Positions 1 through 11,845 are shown, counted from the stretch's first letter. The stretch is 64,000 nucleotides of DNA from Owenia fusiformis (GCA_903813345.2 CAIIXF020000003.1:30955248-31019247); one strand, 5' to 3'. Notes: generated from the letters alone by a model not told the origin. Program-made: numbers and translations.

Positions 1-1395
1 ATTCCATTTCAGAGTTTGCCTTTTATATATTTTCAGGGTTTGCCTTTTACCTTTCAGGGTTTGCTTTGTAGGCATTCCATTTCAGAGTTTGCTTTTTAGG
101 CATTCCATTTCAGAGATCGCTCTGTAGGCATTCCATTTCAGAGTTTGCCTTTTATATATTTTCAGGGTTTGCCTTTTACCTTTCAGGGTTTGCTTTGTAG
201 GCATTCCATTTCAGAGTTTGCTTTTCAGGCATTCTATTTCAGAGATTGCTTTGTAGGCATTCTATTTCAGAGTTTGCTTTCTATATATTTTCAGGGTTTG
301 CCTTCTACCTTTCAGGGTTTGCTTTGTAGGCATTCCATTTCAGAGTTTGCTTTGTAGGCATTCCATTTCAGAGTTTGCCTTTGATATATTTTCAGGGTTT
401 GCCTTCTACCTTTCAGGGTTTGCTTTGTAGGCATTCCATTTCAGAGTTTGCTTTGTAGGCATTCTACCTTTCAGGGTTTGCTTTGTAGGCATTCCATTTC
501 AGAGTTTGCTTTGTAGGCATTCTACCTTTCAGGGTTTGTTTTGTAGGCATTCCATTTCAGAGTTTGCCTTTTATATATTTTCAGGGTTTGCCTTTTACCT
601 TTCAGGGTTTGCTTTGTAGGCATTCCATTTCAGAGTTTGCTTTTTAGGCATTCCATTTCAGAGATCGCTTTGTAGGCATTCCATTTCAGAGTTTGCCTTT
701 TATATATTTTCAGGGTTTGCCTTTTACCTTTCAGGGTTTGCTTTGTAGGCATTCCATTTCAGAGTTTGCTTTTCAGGCATTCTATTTCAGAGATTGCTTT
801 GTAGGCATTCTATTTCAGAGTTTGCTTTCTATATATTTTCAGGGTTTGCCTTCTATATATTTTCAGGGTTTGCCTTCTACCTTTCAGGGTTTGCTTTGTA
901 GGCATTCCATTTCAGAGTTTGCTTTGTAGGCATTCCATTTCAGAGTTTGCTTTGTAGGCATTCTATTTCAGAGTTTGCTTTCTATATATTTTCAGGGTTT
1001 GCCTTCTACCTTTCAGGGTTTGCTTTGTAGGCATTCCATTTCAGAGTTTGCTTTGTAGGCATTTCATTTCAGGGTTTGCTTTGTAGGCATTCCATTTTAG
1101 AGTTTACTTTCTATATATTTCCAGGGTTTGCCTTCTACCTTTCAGGGTTTGCTTTGTAGGCATTCCATTTCAGAGTTTGCTTTGTAGGCATTCCATTTCA
1201 GAGTTTACTTTCTATATATTTTCAGGGTTTGCCTTCTTCATTTCAGAGTTTGCTTTGTAGGCATTCCATTTCAGGGTTTGCTTTGTAGGCATTCCATTTC
1301 AGGGATTGCTTTGTAGGCATTCCATTTCAGAGATCGCTTTGTAGGCATTCTATTTCAGAGTTTGCTTTGTAGGCATTCTATTTCAGAGCTTCTGT
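1..1395. repeat. Minisatellite with higher-order structure
   Basis: Tandem units of roughly 28-32 bp are built on the core CATTCCATTTCAGAGTTTGC, alternating with a variant containing ATATATTTTCAGGGTTTGCC. The block starting at position 1 recurs almost unchanged about 548 bp later (compare 145-357 with 693-929), so a higher-order unit overlies the short unit. Each unit contains pyrimidine-rich sequence ending in TTTCAG, which resembles a splice acceptor. Short open frames inside it are by-products of the repeat. The array begins before the window and decays after about 1395. Confidence 0.93.
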
Positions 1396-1750
1396 TCCAG
1401 ACCTGTCTTTCCAGGGATTGTAATTTCAGGTTCACTGAGTAGAGAACCTTATTATTTAGAGGAACAGATACAGAGTAAGAGACCTTTATAACCGAAAACC
1501 AGCCAGATACAGAGAACCAGACACGGCCATAGACTTTTGGAGAGATATAGAGACCCATATACTCATAGACATTATTGAAGCAGATATAGACATTGGATGC
1601 AGGATACTTGATACATTAGAGATATAATCAACACAAAGCTAGAGACATTCTTGAGTTATTTTTTGTAACATTTCTGGGGCTAATAACAGCCTAAATAGAG
1701 CTAATTTCTTTTCATAAGTAAACTTGAATCACTGTGTTTGTCATTATTTA
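1396..1750. other. No gene recognised
   Basis: Sequence follows the decaying end of the minisatellite. No coding exon, RNA gene or clear repeat was seen. A possible acceptor (TTTATAG) occurs near 1754, ahead of a short open frame. Confidence 0.5.
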
Positions 1751-1754
1751 TAGG

Positions 1755-2035
1755 CAGTGGACTCGGCTCAAGTAAAAGTGTCAACCGACCCTGACACGCC
1801 CAAAGACGTCTCACCCCTTTTATATACAAACGAACCCCCAGCTTCCCAAATCATAACACCAAACACACACTACCACGGAGGTTGGAGCCGTTCGTTACAG
1901 TACAAAGTGTACACAAGACAGCGGGCCAATATAAGTTTTGAAAAGCCCGCGCCCGCTAACTTTCTGATTGGTCAAGGCGCTGACGTCATAACCAATCAAT
2001 CGAAGATAAAACTGCGCGAGCAATTTTTCTAAACT
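1755..2035 (+). promoter_or_regulatory. Promoter-like block with CRE and CCAAT boxes
   Basis: The stretch is richer in G+C and CpG than its surroundings. It holds a perfect palindromic cAMP-response element TGACGTCA at 1981-1988, flanked within 20 bp by an inverted CCAAT (ATTGG, 1967-1971) and a direct CCAAT (1992-1996), with another CCAAT at 1925-1929. CRE plus NF-Y spacing like this is typical of metazoan promoters. A 91-codon open frame (1757-2032) covers the block but matches nothing I recognise. Which gene it would drive is unclear; the death-domain gene downstream is a candidate. Confidence 0.45.
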
Positions 2036-2130
2036 CATTTCAATCATTTTCAAACCATTTGTTTGTCAATTCTATAAGAAAACGGTACTCTCTGACAAGT
2101 CTACATCATCATAGGTATGTTATAAATCGT

Positions 2131-2280
2131 TTATGTCACTATCGTAGCACATATGCCCTTGGTTCTCAGAGATCAATGTCCCTCCCAAGGTCGGGCCATA
2201 TATCACTGAGACCTCGGGCATATATGCCACGATAGTGACATAACCTCTAACTATTGCCCTCAATGGCAGTCACTATTTGT
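2131..2280. mobile_element. Small hairpin element (MITE-like)
   Basis: ATGTCACTATCGT near 2133 is inverted as ACGATAGTGACAT at 2229-2241, with further matching bases inward (ATATGCCC/GGGCATAT), giving a hairpin of about 110 bp. The adjoining 2246-2280 carries a reverse copy of the ACAAATAGTGACTGCCA end seen on the hairpin at 57279-57423, so the two belong to related families. Confidence 0.6.
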
Positions 2281-3632
2281 ATTCTGTTGACTGCTACCAG
2301 GTATAGTTGACCACTACTAGGTATTGTTGACCACTAAACAATTCAAACTTTGAAGAAAACTTTGAAAAAAATTAAATTATTTTTTTCAAAAATTACTCTC
2401 AATTTGTCTCTTCTCATCCCTTAATCCAAGGGGATGAAAATCACTGGATATAATCATTAAGAGTTTTAGCCTAAAATTTTAGTGAAAATATTTTTCTGAG
2501 CAATATCCTAAAAAAGACACACAGTGATAAATATCACACTTTGAAGAGCAAAACGGTCTGTCATCTACCCAGCGCCAGCATGTCCTTAACCTAATCAGAT
2601 CTTGTCACTACTCTGCTCTTCCATACGTAAAAATATCAAGTTGAACAGGTTAGCGTTTTTCTTGGAATTTTGATGACAAGAATCGATCTGTTGTCTTGAA
2701 CTTAGAAACTTAGATAACATTGTTTGCAACCTAGTTTGATGACCTTGACCTCTGGCCTTGAAGGTTACACTTTTCAGCGTCTATTCAGAGGGGGATAACA
2801 CCAGAGTTCAAAGATGACATACGCTTATAATGTAAACCTGTATTGAGATGACATGCATCTCTGATTGGTCAAAAGTTGACAAACAAATGATGTCATCAAT
2901 GGCGGTTTCAAAATTTTTGAAATACGCTTCAAATAATACTATGTTCATTTCTGGAGTGTTAACCAATATCATAGCTTCTCATTTCACATCAAAATAAAAA
3001 AAGATGTAAGGAATATGCCTATATCAATTAAAACATCACATCGAAGTGTAGTATTTGAAAACTAGCTGATGAAAATTCGAACGAACGAAGGTGGTAAGCA
3101 AGAGATGCAATTATGTCTGTCATCTTTAAAACTCTGGGACTTTCCCTCCTCTCGTGTCTTTTGTAAGCAAGCTGACCTATATGTGAATCCAAAAATCAAT
3201 TCAAAAAATCAAGTTTTTGACCTCTCAAAGTTCACGGGTCAACCAAAGGTCAAATCTCAAATCAAAGGTCAGATTTGAACTCCTGAGAACATTTAGATGA
3301 TTTTTAAAAACCATAAGGTCAATTTCGAACAAGTTGAAAAATTCAAAATGGCCGATTTATCAAAGAATTCAAAATGGCCACCATGTAATTTAGCCAGCAT
3401 ACCAGAAATCTAATCAGATCTTGGTACTAGTTTGCTCTTGCATCAGTAAAATTTCAAGTTGAACAGGTTAGTGGCTTTCCTAGAATTTTGATGACAATGT
3501 TCATATGGTGCACACCCCACTTTGTCAAAGTGTGATGATAACCCAGGCCTAGAAATGGCAAAAAGACATCTTACTTGCATCTACCTTCAAAAATTAATTT
3601 AAGTCATGAAATAGGTGTATGTATTTTTTCAG
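2281..3632. repeat. Dispersed GACCTTTGACC-type repeat copies
   Basis: No gene is seen. Segments at about 2640-2800 and 3130-3480 (CTAGTTTGATGACCTTGACC; TCAGATTTGAACTCCTG; AAAGGTCA words) recur at 11690-11845 plus 13677-13860 and, more loosely, at 45815-46330. They are copies of one interspersed repeat family. The flanks also carry CAAAATGGCC-type words that recur throughout the window. Confidence 0.6.
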
Positions 3633-6600
3633 ATCTTGATTCTGATCTATTTCAACATCCAGCATATCCTCATGATGTCTACTGCCATGTTGATCATACT
3701 CATAACATTTCTTGGAAATGATGAAAACAATGTTAAACTGATCACTGACCAAATAACTACTCTTATGCAAGCAATGCTGGATATCAGGTAAGCCATTTTT
3801 ATTAGTTTCAATTTAATTGTTTGGCAAATCTTAAACAATTATCCCACCAAACATAGATTGAGGGGGATAGAGAGAAGCTGTCCATCTGTTCATTCATTCG
3901 TTCATTTGTCTATTAGGGCAATAACTCAGTGGACAGATCAGGTTCAAACTAAATTCAAAATGGCCACTCATAGTTGACAGATTTGGTTCAAATTTATATG
4001 CTGATGTTTTGGGGTCAAAGGAACTTTGCTCAAGAAGAGCTTTTCAAGATGGCCACTGGAAATCAAAATGGCTGCCATTTTTCATGAAAAGCATAATATT
4101 TCATAACTCAAATACAAGTGGATGGATTTGATTTATATTTAATATACTGATACCTAAGGACAAATGAGCTCTGTTCAAGAAATTCTTTTCAAGATGGATG
4201 CTATTTACCAAAACATATTTTGATCAGTGGAATTTGCTACTCCATGGAGCTGCTGTTTTCTAGTTAAGCTAGTTTTGGAAAAAATTCACATTCATGTATG
4301 ACATACATATAAATATAGAATCACAAACCAGTGGTATAAAATACACCATATTAAAATAAAAAGTAAGGATTTTTTAATGCATACATCAACATATTTTTTC
4401 TAAAATACATACCAGTACATAAAGTATCAGATAGAAGTTCAGGTTATTTAAATCTTAACTGATACACAGTTTAAACATTACAAATACTCTTAAATCCAGG
4501 GAGAGGGGAAGTTCAACAAATAGAGCTCACGGAACCATTAACCCAAATGATACTGAAAGAAAAGATACAAAAACAACAGCCACCCTCCCTGATGACACTA
4601 ACAGTAAAAATAGTAACAATGATGAATCGGAAATTATGAAGTCAAAAGTTTGCAACATTCCAATAGGGTTTCACCCTGATGGAAGGAGTAATGAGGATAA
4701 CATGGCAAAGGTCACTTTTCAAGATAATACCATCAATGAAGATCAAAAGCCACCACCCATTCTCCAAGATGATACTTACAGGGAAGCATCCAAATCAACA
4801 AACACCCTCCCAGATGACACGAACAGTAAACACACTGACAATGATAAATCAGAAATAATGTCAAAAGTTAGTAAAATGTTAAAGGGATGTCATCCTGAAG
4901 ATAAGAGTAATGGGGATTACAAGGCAACAGCACCTAAATCATGCACAAGTGACATCAGTTACATCAAAACTGTCAAGTCCAAAACAAAGAGATCTAACTC
5001 ATATAAAGATCAATCTTCTCTAGAGGATGCAAATGAGGTTAATACAAACAACACTGTTCCAGTGTTGAATTTGAAAAATGAAAAACAGTATGCAGTAGAG
5101 GAGACACTTTCAAGAGGCAAAAATTACACTAACCCTGTCATAACTATAAGAATAACTTTAACAAAGACAACATATGACATTCAACTAGATGATACAGATA
5201 ATATAGCTGTAAGTGTTATTCACCATGGAAGTTCCAATCCAACAGTAGCTTTTCAAGATGATACCAACAATAAAGCTTCTAAAGCAACAGTCACTCTGCT
5301 AGTTGATACTAACAGCAAAGATACCAAACCAATAGCCAGTCTCCCAATTGATATCAAGAGAGATGAAGCTCCAAATTCAACAGACATTTTCCCAGTAGAA
5401 ACTATCAGCAAAGATACCAAACCAATAGCCAGTCTCCCAATTGATATCAAGAGAGATGAAGCTCCCACTTCAACAGACATTTTCCCAGTTGAAACTATCA
5501 GCAAAGATACCAAACCAATAGCCAGTCTCCCAAATGATACCAACAGACAACCTCCCAATCTAAAAGACACTCTCCCAAATGATACCAACAGTGAAATTTT
5601 AAAACCTAAATTCATCTCAGATGAAACTAACAATGAAACTTCAAAACAAACAACCGCTGTGCCAGATACTGTCAATGATGATGCTAACACCAGCCAAATG
5701 ACAAATGACAATGATGAATTAAATATTATTATATCAAAAGTGTGCAGCATTGAAAAATTTTGTCAACCGGATGATAGTAGTAGCGAGGAGTACAAAGCAA
5801 CAGCACCTAGCGACAGCAGTCACATGAAAACTGTACAGTTAAAACGAATGAGAACTAACTCATATAAAGATACACCTTCTCTAGATGAAGCAACTGAGGT
5901 GAATACACAGAGCACTACTCAAGTGTTGAATATGCAACAAAATGAAGAGTATAATGCGGTAGAGGAGACACTTCCGAATTATACAGGTAGTATCACAACT
6001 CCTAGAACAATTTTAAAAAAGACAACATATGACATTCACCTAGATGGTACCAACAGGGAAGCTTCCAAACAAACAGTTAGTGTCCCAATTCATACTAACA
6101 GTGAAGCTCCTCCATCAAAAACCACTCTCCAAAATGACACTATCAATGAAGCTCCAACACCAACACCCACTGTCCCAAATGACACTATCAATGAAACTCC
6201 AACACCAAGACCCATTGTCCCAAATGACACTATCAATGAAGCTCACACAACAACAACCACTGACCCAGATGGTACCAACAGAGAAGCTTCCAAATCAACA
6301 GTCAATGTTCTCGATGGTACTAACAGAGAAGCTTCCAAATCAACAGTCAGTGTTCTTGATGGTACTAAGAGTGAAGCTTCCAAATCAACAGTCAGTGTTC
6401 TCGATGGTACTAAGAGTGAAGCTTCCAAATCAACAGTCAGTGTTCTCGATGGTACTAAGAGTGAAGCTTCCAAATCAACAGTCAGTGTTCTCGATGGTAC
6501 TAAGGGTGAAGCTTCCAAATCAACAGTCAGTGTTCTCGATGGTACTAAGAGTGAAGCTTCCAAATCAACAGTCAGTGTTCTCGATGGTACTAAGAGTGAA

Positions 6601-8377
6601 GCTTCCAAATCAACAGTCAGTGTTCTCGATGGTACTAAGAGTGAAGCTTCCAAATCAACAGTCAGTGTTCTCGATGGTACTAAGAGTGAAGCTTCCAAAT
6701 CAACAGTCAGTGTTCTCGATGGTACTAAGAGTGAAGCTTCCAAATCAACAGTCAGTGTTCTCGATGGTACTAAGAGTGAGGCTTCCAAATCAACAGTCAG
6801 TGTTCTCGATGGTACTAAGAGTGAAGCTTCCAAATCAACAGTCAGTGTTCTCGATGGTACTAAGAGTGAAGCTTCCAAATCAACAGTCAGTGTTCTCGAT
6901 GGTACTAAGAGTGAGGCTTCCAAATCAACAGTCAGTGCTCTCGATAGTACTAAGAGTGAAGCTTCCAAATCAACAGTCAGTGTTCTCGATGGTACTAAGA
7001 CTGAGGCTTCCAAATCAACAGTCAGTGTTCTCGATGGTACTAAGAGTGAAGCTTCCAAATCAACAGCCACTCACCTAAGTGATTCTAACAAGTTTTACAA
7101 AATGTTGAGAGATGTTTTCGTGTACATGTATTCTAAGATAGCCCTTTACTTCACATTTGGTAAATGTGTGACCCCTGAGCCGCATGATGTTCCTCACAAT
7201 GCCAAAAGAAGAGTGTCTAAAAAAGAGTAAGTATACAACCTCACCTGCTAGTAGTATTACTCTTACCTGTTATTTGGTCTGACTTTCCTTAAACTTTTTA
7301 TGTTCTGTAAAATGATTTTCTCCTTTATATGGCACTATATAAAATATAAGTGTTTCGGACAAGTAAAATCATCAGCAGAAAGATTTTGTCAGCAGATAAG
7401 CAATGTCACAAGATATACATGTAATTTGAACTGAAACAGTTTTAACTGTATTTATTATGTGTTTCTAGGGATATTATTTCTGATGTAAACTATGATGCTG
7501 GAACAAAAAGAAAGGGGAAAACTAAATGTTAGTGAATTACAAAGTACATTATTATTTTCACCTGACTTTAAAAAATTCAGACAAATGTTTCAAATGAAAC
7601 TTTTGTGAAAACATTTAATAACCTTTTCGATAACTTTCCATGTCATAATATCAGATGAAACATTTGTTGTAGTAATGTATGTTTTTCTTTACCAATTCAA
7701 ATAAGACAAAAATAATTGTTGCAGATAAATCCTGGGATGTACTATACACGAAAATCTCCCCAAAGATAGGATTTTCCAATCTTACCATTTTTATCCATCT
7801 CGACTTCTCTCTTGAAGAATTTGATACCTGTGTGCTTCAAAGTTCGCCTCATGATGCCAATAATGGATATATCCGATTGCTCATAAAATGGGACAGGAAC
7901 CAAGCTAACGATGATGATAAATATGGACAATTATATGAAGCGTTTCAGGAATCTGGCAGACAAGACCTTGCAGACATTGTATCGTAAGTATATGCAACTG
8001 CATACCCTCCAGAAATATTGATATCATCCTTAGATATAGGTAAAACACAAGAAAAATATTGAAATGAACCAAGGGAATAGTAAGAATATCAATATTTTCC
8101 TTGTGGGTTTCCTTCATCGAAAATGTTTTAGTGCGGTATAGAAAATGTTCCTATCAACAGTTAAAAATTCATAAAGTACTTTCTGAGAAACAAGGAAAAA
8201 ATCAGGTAAATATCATCTCAGTATTTTCTTCATATCTATCCCAATTTTTAAATTCCATACCTTTGCATACCATCATTAAACTTTTCTTTTTGTGACTACA
8301 GGATAAAGCTATTAGTATACAAACAAGAACATAGTCTGGATGTAGAGCCAGTAGAGGTGGAAATGCTTATTATATGA
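3633..8377 (+). CDS. Death-domain protein with long 15-residue tandem repeat
   Basis: Five exons join with consistent phase: 3633-3787, 4500-7226, 7469-7527, 7725-7983 and 8302-8377 (TGA). They total 1,091 residues; the start is missing because earlier exons were not found. Exon 1 encodes a hydrophobic stretch (ILMMSTAMLIILITFLG) that may be a membrane segment. Exon 2 encodes a Ser/Thr/Lys/Asp-rich region with DDTN-type motifs and about 17 copies of DGTKSEASKSTVSVL. Exon 4 encodes a death domain: KSWDVLYTKISPKIGF, DANNGYIRLLIKWD and GRQDLADIV match its conserved W, RLL.W and GR.DLA positions. Death domains mediate homotypic assembly in innate immune and apoptotic signalling. The partner and pathway are not readable here. 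Exons 1 and 3 are short and rest on splice sites plus phase. Exon 5 ends inside the left arm of the neighbouring inverted-repeat element. Confidence 0.72.
3788..4499. other. Intron of the death-domain gene
   Basis: Donor CAG/GTAAGCC at 3787/3788 and acceptor AAATCCAG at 4499. The intron contains several TCAAGATGGCCAC-type words of a dispersed repeat and nothing else recognised. Confidence 0.55.
6260..7065 (+). repeat. 45-bp coding tandem repeat, about 17 copies
   Basis: Near-identical 45-bp units (GATGGTACTAAGAGTGAAGC and so on) each encode DGTKSEASKSTVSVL. Copies differ by only a few bases, implying recent expansion or homogenisation. The unit is open in a second plus frame and in a minus frame, so long shadow ORFs at 6044-7078 (+) and 6243-7070 (-) arise from it. 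Upstream, older DDTN/KDTKPIASLP repeats show the same 15-residue rhythm. Confidence 0.95.
7725..7983 (+). CDS. Death-domain exon
   Basis: Acceptor ATTGTTGCAG at 7724 and donor TC/GTAAGT after 7983. The 86 residues span most of a six-helix death domain with the diagnostic Trp near the start and KWD plus GRQDLAD near the end. It is the only recognised domain of the surrounding gene and sits about 20 residues before the stop, a usual C-terminal position for adaptor or receptor death domains. Confidence 0.75.
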
Positions 8378-8857
8378 ACTTTTTTTGCATTTTCTGTTTA
8401 AACATGATATCCATATTCAGAAACTGTCGGATGCCCAACGGGCATGCTTGAGGAATTTTTTTGGCGGCCATTTTGAATTTTTCACACATTTTATGTATTT
8501 TAGCCAGCATATTAGAACAGAAAACTAGCATACACATAAACATATCTTGCTGTTTTTTCTATAATAGAGTTTTAATATGATGTATACCAATATGTTAGGT
8601 TCCAGAAATGTTTCTTGAAAAAAATTTAAAAAAATTCAAGATGGCCGCCAACCTTACAATTTATGAAATGTCTCATTCTGTGATAATATTAAATGGATAT
8701 TAGTGTTTCCTACAAAATTATCAATAAATAATACTAAATACATCTGATTATGATCTCTTTCTCACATATAAAATATCTGAAATGAGTAAAAAGTAACCTA
8801 CATGATAATAATGATGTTCCACAAGGGTCATTTCTTGGTGCTATATATATCTTGAAT

Positions 8858-9636
8858 TTATGAATTCTCTTCTTTTACTAAGATTTCATCAAGGATTTCC
8901 CTCAATAAATCCTCATCAGTTTCTTCCAATTCCTGTTCAGTTACTGTCTTTGTATGTTGGTTATTGCATTCATTCCCCTTGCAAACACAGAACAATGTAC
9001 ATGATAAAGATGCCTTCGAGCATGAACATCGCCAAGTTCTACATACCTTGCCCTCCGATGCACATGTGCACTTAATGAGCTTGAGAATTCCTTCAGGGGC
9101 ACAGGGTGTATCCTTGGGCATTGTTGTTGGGACAAGTGAGCCCGTGCTATTAATTTCCCAACCATAATCTGTTGGAAGGATAAGTGGGGGGTCAGGCATA
9201 TCAGCATTTTTCCATATAGCTACTTGGAAATGAGCTCGCTTCACATGCTGGGAAAATGCTTCTGTTGTTGGTGGGGATTTTAGCTTTGGTGCATTTGTAA
9301 TGTGTTTTGCAGCATTTTATTTGCCCATACAGCATATCTCACATCAGATATTTTGTTTGTGACTTTAGGTGTAATTCCTTAACATCTAGATACAAATTCT
9401 GTTCAAGTTTTCTCAACTTCAGTCATGTCTGCATTGACATCTCCCAAGTTAGTGAGTGAGTATCTATTTAACACCTTCAGGACTGTTAGCTTGCCAATTC
9501 CATGCATGCAAGATGTCGTATCACTGCCAGAGAGACCATGCGCAGTTAACAAGTTTGGGATTTTTAATTTGTGTTCATTTACAGTTGCATTAATGTTAAT
9601 GTTTGCTCTGCCAGATGATGTTCCCTCCATTATCAC
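8858..9636 (-). pseudogene. Inverted partial copy of the nuclease-like gene
   Basis: The minus strand of the left arm encodes the C-terminal half: HGLSGSDTTSCMHGIGK in 9403-9636, then the segment ending in the Cys-rich tail at 8858-9244. It shares a frame break with the right arm near 9300, so that lesion probably predates the inversion. It additionally carries the 87-bp segment (TTEAFSQHVKRAHFQVAIWK) that the right arm lacks. Confidence 0.7.
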
Positions 9637-9639
9637 TAT

Positions 9640-10989
9640 TTGATGAAAATGGAGAAATTAATATCACAACTTCAAAATCAACACTGAAACAAAAGTTACA
9701 GATTGAGGTGACCTCAAGAGGAAACAATTGCAATGTATGTGTCGTTGATGTGCCATCCTTTGGATCATAACATGGCCGATGGCTGGCAAAATTGAAAACT
9801 TCTGTATTGCTTTCACTAAGTACATCCTGAGACTCCTAACCAAATCAGATGTATACCTTATCTTTGACAGATATAAAGACAATAGCATAAAGAACAGCAC
9901 CAGGTCATCTCGAGCTCAATCAGCCAGAAGAGTGTATAAGTTCAGCTCTGACACACCTCTCCCTGCACAGAATGTTGTTCTGAATGTGACTGAGAACAAG
10001 GTCCAGTTGATAAAATGTGTCATCGACCATCTCATTCAAAAAGCTAGTGAAGGATCATTCTCCAACATCCTTGTTATCACAGGTCCTGATCCAACACCTG
10101 TACAAATTCACAAAGGCAATATTGACCAACGTGATGACTTAAGGAATACTCAAGAAGAAGCAGATGTTGTTATCGTACACCAGGTTCTGCATGCTGCCAG
10201 TAAAGGCCAACAGAATATCAGTGTACTCAGTGATGATACTGATGTTTTCATTCTACTTCTTCATCAATGTCTCAAGCACAAGTTAATGGAAAATAACATC
10301 ATAATGGAGGGAACATCATCTGGCCGAGCAAACATTAACATAAATGCAACCGTAAATGAACACAAATTAAAAATCCCAAACTTGTTAGCTGCGCATGGTC
10401 TCTCTGGCAGTGATACGACATCTTGCATGCATGGAATTGGCAAGCTAACAGTCCTGAAGGTGTTAAATAGATACTCACTCACTAACTTGGGAGATGTCAA
10501 TGCAGACATGACTGAAGTTGAGAAAACTTCAACAGAATTTGTTTCTAGATGTTATGGAATTACACCTAAAGTCACAGACAAAATGTCTGATGTGAGATAT
10601 GCTGTATGGGCAAATAAAATGCTGCAAAACACATTACAAATGCTGATATGCCTGACCCCCCACTTATCCTTCCAACAGATTATGGTTGGGAAATTAACAG
10701 CACAGGCTCAATTGTCCCAACAACAATGCCCAAGGATACACCCTGTGCCCCTGAAGGGATTCTCCAGCTCATTAAGTGCACATGTGCATCAGAGGGCAAT
10801 GTATGTAGAACTGGGCAATGTTCATGCTCCAAGGCATCTTTATCATGTACATTGTTCTGTGTTTGCAAGGGGAATGAATGCAATAACCAACATACAAAGA
10901 CAGTAACTGAACAGGAATTGGAAGAAACTGATGAGGATTTATTGAGGGAAATCCTTGATGAAATCTTAGTAAAAGAAGAGAATTCATAA
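9640..10989 (+). pseudogene. Transposon-borne FEN/PIN-like nuclease plus Cys-rich tail, broken
   Basis: The main open frame is 9779-10906, but related coding sequence begins near 9640, frame-shifted just before the ATG. It has an acidic architecture like XPG/FEN nucleases: IFDRY, NTQEEADVVIVHQ, SDDTDVFILLLH and HGLSGSDTTSCMHGIGK. The last resembles the GCD..GIG helix-two-turn-helix step of FEN1. Near 10600-10640 the frame breaks. The true C-terminus continues in another frame (10648-10989) with CTCASEGNVCRTGQCSCSK and FCVCKG, a Cys-rich probable zinc-binding tail. Proteins of this type are multicopy in aquatic invertebrate genomes, presumably as mobile-element genes. The superfamily is not identified; the nuclease reading is inference from motif spacing. 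Confidence 0.6.
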
Positions 10990-11520
10990 ATTCAAGATAG
11001 ATATAGCACCAAGAAATGACCCTTGTGGAACATCATTATTATTATGTAGGTTACTTTTTACTCATTTCAGATATTTTATATGTGAGAAAGAGATCATAAT
11101 CAGATGTATTTAGTATTATTTATTGATAATTTTGTAGGAAACACTAATATCCATTTGATATTATCACAGAATGAGACATTCCATAAATTGTAAGGTTGGC
11201 GGCCATCTTGAATTTTTTTTATTTTTGTCAAGAAACATTTCTGGAACCTAACATATTGGTATACATCATATTAAAACTCTATTATAGAAAAACAGCAAGA
11301 TTTGTGTATGTGTATGCTAGTTTTCTGTTTTAATATGCTGGCTAAAATACATAAAACGTGTGAAAATTCAAAATGGCCGCCAAAAAAATTCCTCAAGGGT
11401 GCCCGTTGGGCATTCAACAGTTTCTGAATATGGATATCATGTTTAAACAGAAAATGCAAAAAAAGTTCATATAATAAGCATTTCCACCTTCACGTAAAAT
11501 ATGGCACTTCACATCCGGAC

Positions 11521-11845
11521 TTTAACAATTTGATGACATTCAATATAAATAGTACTGTAAAGAAATACTTATATTTGAAAAAATATTTTGTTTGCAGGTG
11601 TGCTACAATATCACCTGTTGGAAAAAGATCATGAAACAAACCTATAAGTGAAATTAAAAAATAGGACCCACGGTCCTGTGCTCACACAGTTTGGAACCTT
11701 CAGAGGAATGTATATCCTGACTTTCAAACAAAAATATTGATTTGGATTTGTAGTCTCGAACTTTGAGAAACTTAGACAGCACAGTTGTGTGACCTAGTTT
11801 GATGACCTTTGACCTTGAAAATTTTACTTATTTAGAGCTCAGTAA
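11521..11845. repeat. Dispersed repeat, left half of an interrupted copy
   Basis: CCTAGTTTGATGACCTTTGA and nearby sequence match 2730-2770. The copy resumes at 13677 after the inserted transposon, with the AGTAA target site at both edges. Confidence 0.6.

Larger units (their letters stand above)
8334..11520. mobile_element. Large inverted-repeat (foldback) element
   Basis: A left arm at about 8334-9632 is an inverted copy of a right arm at about 10301-11520, separated by a 0.67-kb spacer. Arm identity is high; the inner 8355 and 11489 ends match base for base over many tens of bases. The outer 20 bp (CTGGATGT against CCGGATGT) also match, with a small indel. The spacer plus right arm read as one transposon copy whose gene runs on the plus strand; the left arm is the inverted 3' part of the same gene. 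The left arm retains about 87 bp (near 9207-9293) lost from the right arm at about 10639. No target duplication was seen at the ends. Confidence 0.85.

Noticed and set aside
145-929. Short ORFs within the opening minisatellite
   Set aside because: They repeat exactly with the 548-bp unit and have no start context or domain; pure repeat by-products.
6044-7078. Long plus-frame ORF (QQSVFSMVLRVKLPN repeat) and 275-aa minus ORF at 6243-7070
   Set aside because: Both are shadows of the 45-bp coding repeat. The frame kept is the one that phases with exons on both sides and ends in a death domain.
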